A stretch of 7,566 bases of DNA from contig WREZ01000057.1 of NCBI GenBank assembly GCA_009779045.1, positions 1-7,566 on the forward strand, read 5' to 3'. This document shows, piece by piece, positions 5,558 through 7,566 of the stretch. The translations under genes and the position numbers were made by a program. The stretch comes from Candidatus Bathycorpusculum sp. (lineage in GTDB: Archaea > Thermoproteota > Bathyarchaeia > Bathyarchaeales > Bathycorpusculaceae). The notes under the pieces were generated by a model. It was not told the origin of the DNA. It did no database searches and was given only the letters and a program-made list of their open reading frames with translations. Each line of letters opens with the position of its first letter. The stretch's first letter is position 1.

Positions 5558-6567
5558 CACCTAAACCCCAACTGCCTCTTTACTTCCACAACCTCTTTTA
5601 AACTCAAACTTTTAGGATAATTATACAACGGACCACTAGGCTTCTCATTATAAAACGGCCTATTACAATTTGGACATCCCGACGTCTGAAACGGCAACCC
5701 ACAACCAATAACCCTCTCTAAACTATCAGAGTCTAACCCAAAAGAAACAATTTTACCCTCTACATCAAAACTCATACATTCCAAACGTGTCATACCCTGC
5801 ACCAACAAATACCGTACAAGCTGCAAACGCCTATAAACCCCAACACAAGGCTGAGACTGATGCTCTAATGCCGTACCTACAACAGGCGTAAACGCAAATA
5901 ACGCAGGCAACACCCCCCTATCCACACACCACTGAGCCAAAACCACAACATCTCTTTCAACTTCACCCAACCCAACAATCAAATGCGTACTAACCCTACC
6001 TACCCCAAAAATCAACACCGCATCCTCAAGCAAACTACGCTCTTTACTCCAACTATAAACCCCACCCACTTCAACACCTTTCACTTTACAGAAAAGTGTT
6101 TCAGTTACAGCATCCAAAGCAATCCCAATACGATCAACACCAGCATTTTTAAGAAGCTGAATATTTTGACTATTCAATGGTTGACAAGATACTGAAACAC
6201 AAACATTTGACTGTTTTTTAATTTCTCTAACTAAAGCATCAATATGCAAAAACACATCTGGAACATTTAAAGCCTGTATACAGACACGCCTAATTTTGTC
6301 CTCTTTAACAGCGTTCTCTAAGGCTGTAATTAATGTGGTGGTTGGAAAACTGGGCCACGTAACTCTTGCAAGCATTTCAGCACGACTTTTGCTACCTTTG
6401 GCCTGAGGACAAAAACTACAGTTAGCAGTACATTTGCCTTCTGTATACGTCATTAAATATGCAGTTGTAGGATTTACATCCATTTTGCCTTCAAGTAAAC
6501 CTAACAATATAGCTGTGCCTAAGGAAACGCGTATTTGAGAGGGTAAGTTTGGGTTGGTTTTTATCAT
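5554..6567 (-). CDS. BioB-like radical SAM protein, candidate archaeal lipoyl synthase subunit (LipS-like)
   Basis: The 337-residue product has the radical SAM cluster motif CTANCSFC (C46, C50, C53) after a typical TTAYLMTYTEGK approach, and a later THLIVGLGE strand (about 194-202). The C-terminus carries CGLPFQTSGCPNCNRPFYNE (C289, C298, C301: CX8CX2C), suitable for a second iron-sulfur cluster, followed by GPLYNYP. SLGTAILLGLLEG near the N-terminus and ARVTWPSF after the cluster motif recall archaeal proteins annotated as biotin synthases, two of which (LipS1 and LipS2) jointly make the lipoyl cofactor in Thermococcus. Only one such gene is in the window, so LipS1, LipS2, BioB or another sulfur-inserting role cannot be separated. 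It starts at ATG 6567 and diverges from the CBS gene. Confidence 0.8.
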   Translation of the reverse strand: MIKTNPNLPSQIRVSLGTAILLGLLEGKMDVNPTTAYLMTYTEGKCTANCSFCPQAKGSKSRAEMLARVTWPSFPTTTLITALENAVKEDKIRRVCIQALNVPDVFLHIDALVREIKKQSNVCVSVSCQPLNSQNIQLLKNAGVDRIGIALDAVTETLFCKVKGVEVGGVYSWSKERSLLEDAVLIFGVGRVSTHLIVGLGEVERDVVVLAQWCVDRGVLPALFAFTPVVGTALEHQSQPCVGVYRRLQLVRYLLVQGMTRLECMSFDVEGKIVSFGLDSDSLERVIGCGLPFQTSGCPNCNRPFYNEKPSGPLYNYPKSLSLKEVVEVKRQLGFRC

Positions 6568-6698
6568 GTTTGTGTCTATGGTAGATATGTTATTGGGTGG
6601 TTTATGGTTTTTTGATTTATGGTTGTAGTTGTGGTTTTAGGTTTGGGTGGTGGGTGGTTGTTTGTAATGTTTAAATTCTGCTGTTCGTATTTATTTGT
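6568..6698. promoter_or_regulatory. Divergent G/T-rich promoter region with a compact G-quadruplex motif
   Basis: This region holds the promoters of the radical SAM gene (-) and the CBS gene (+). Positions 6601-6660 contain no C on the + strand by hand count. GGGTGGTGGGTGG at 6645-6657 has four G-tracts joined by single T loops, enough for a two-layer G-quadruplex. TTTAAATT at 6670-6677 is a TATA candidate for the CBS gene, and the RC of 6600-6606 (CATAAAC) is a weak one for the radical SAM gene. Confidence 0.35.
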
Positions 6699-6702
6699 GA
6701 GG
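6699..6702 (+). promoter_or_regulatory. Shine-Dalgarno site of the CBS gene
   Basis: GAGG lies 7 nt before the ATG at 6710. This is standard spacing and supports that start. Confidence 0.6.
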
Positions 6703-6709
6703 ATATTTT

Positions 6710-7566
6710 ATGTCGTTACAAAATTTTGCAAAAAATATTTTCACTGAAGGGGTTAGTACAGTTAATGAGACTGATCCTTTGTCTAGGTGTCTTGAATTTT
6801 TTAAAACTGAAATGCCTCCGGTGTTGGCTGTTTTAGATGATAGTGGTAAGTATATTGGTGTGATTGCTAGGCGTTGGGTTTTAAGGTCAAGGCTTGATCC
6901 TGCGTCAACGAAGGTGAAAAGTTTGATGCGGCGTGCTCCCAAGATTTCGCCTGATTCTGAGATTTCTAAGATTGCAAAGTTGATGATTGAGAGTGGAACA
7001 AGGCAGTTGCCTGTGTTTGAGGGTGAGGATCTTTTAGGGTTTGTAACTGATGAGAATATTATTAATGCTGCTGTGCGTCAAGAGTGGGGTAAAAGTAAAG
7101 TTAGTAGTGTTATGTCTCGTGCGCCATATACTATTGATGCTCATAGGTCTGTTGGTGCAGTGTTAAACTTGTTTAGAGAACATGGTTTTTCGCATGTTCC
7201 CGTTATGGATTCGGGAAAAGTTGTAGGTATTATAAGTATACGTGATATTTTAGAGAGAATTTTTCAACCCAATGAACGTCAAACTACTGGGGATAGAATG
7301 GGTGAAAAAGTTGAAACTTTTAGCATACCTGCCAGAGGTATAATGAGTAGCCCCGTTATCTCTATTGAAGCTGGTGCTAATTTGCGTGAAGCTGCAAAAA
7401 AGATGCACGACTACAACGTATCCTGCTTAGCAGCAACCCTAAATGACCGATTAGTAGGTATGATAACTAAACTTGACTTCTTAGAGCCAATTTCCCAAAC
7501 AGAAACAACAACTCCAAATTTAACTATCCAATTTGGTGTAAAAGATACCCGAATAACCAATGATCA
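6710..7566 (+). CDS. Four-CBS-domain protein, 3' end outside window
   Basis: The frame runs from ATG 6710 to the right edge with 285 complete codons and no stop. It contains two CBS pairs: about residues 8-62, 70-125, 131-188 and 205-262. The ligand-binding pattern G-x-x-[ST]-x-x-[DEN] appears in CBS2 (GFVTDEN, 110-116), CBS3 (GIISIRD, 173-179) and CBS4 (GMITKLD, 250-256), while CBS1 has GVIARRW and lacks it. CBS pairs usually sense adenine nucleotides or S-adenosylmethionine and control an attached or partner protein. After a Thr/Gln linker (about 261-269) a new segment begins, LTIQFGVKDTR, which suggests an additional C-terminal domain rather than the end of the protein. Its identity cannot be seen here. 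Confidence 0.9.
   Translation, partial: MSLQNFAKNIFTEGVSTVNETDPLSRCLEFFKTEMPPVLAVLDDSGKYIGVIARRWVLRSRLDPASTKVKSLMRRAPKISPDSEISKIAKLMIESGTRQLPVFEGEDLLGFVTDENIINAAVRQEWGKSKVSSVMSRAPYTIDAHRSVGAVLNLFREHGFSHVPVMDSGKVVGIISIRDILERIFQPNERQTTGDRMGEKVETFSIPARGIMSSPVISIEAGANLREAAKKMHDYNVSCLAATLNDRLVGMITKLDFLEPISQTETTTPNLTIQFGVKDTRITND

Noticed and set aside
1..7566. CRISPR array, tRNA genes or toxin-antitoxin pair
   Set aside because: No regularly spaced repeats, no T-loop-like GTTCGAATC sequence with a matching acceptor stem, and no small overlapping gene pair of known families were seen.

Overview
The window looks like AT-rich archaeal chromosome, possibly from the Bathyarchaeia or a nearby Thermoproteota lineage. 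This rests on several features: a stand-alone SOSS-B/hSSB1-type single-OB-fold protein, a DUF996 membrane protein, a BioB-like radical SAM protein of the archaeal LipS kind, TATA-like boxes a short distance before start codons, T-run terminators, and a mix of leaderless-looking and Shine-Dalgarno starts. The lineage is an inference from protein type, not from a marker gene.

Layout from left to right: (1) the last 36 codons of a + strand gene (1-113). (2) A 384-nt convergent intergenic region (114-497) with no convincing gene but unusually strong nested inverted repeats, including a candidate small structured RNA near 341-487. (3) A short membrane-anchored protein on the - strand (498-887), divergent from (4) a large polytopic Yip1-like membrane protein with a big extracytoplasmic insertion (1077-2480). 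(5) A small OB-fold ssDNA-binding protein (2665-2961), convergent with (6) a DUF996 membrane protein with a zinc ribbon tail (3082-3807, -). (7) About 430 nt of intergenic DNA, half of it nearly pure T/G. (8) An HMGL-family (DRE-TIM) enzyme with homocitrate-synthase-like active-site motifs (4235-5557), overlapping tail to tail by 4 nt with (9) a LipS/BioB-like radical SAM enzyme (5554-6567, -). (10) A divergent G/T-rich promoter region with a compact G-quadruplex motif. (11) A four-CBS-domain protein that runs off the right edge (6710-7566).

Most genes are single transcription units rather than operons, and every adjacent pair after the first is convergent, divergent, or separated by a gap. 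The two membrane proteins at 498-2480 share a divergent promoter region and a short matching N-terminal stretch. The HMGL enzyme and the radical SAM enzyme could both act in acyl-chain or cofactor (biotin/lipoyl) metabolism, but their orientation gives no operon support for this.

No mobile element, CRISPR array, tRNA or rRNA was recognised. The most unusual signals are the structured intergenic region at 114-497, the regular swing in strand composition along the window (G/T-rich to C/A-rich and back), and the active-site makeup of the HMGL-family enzyme.
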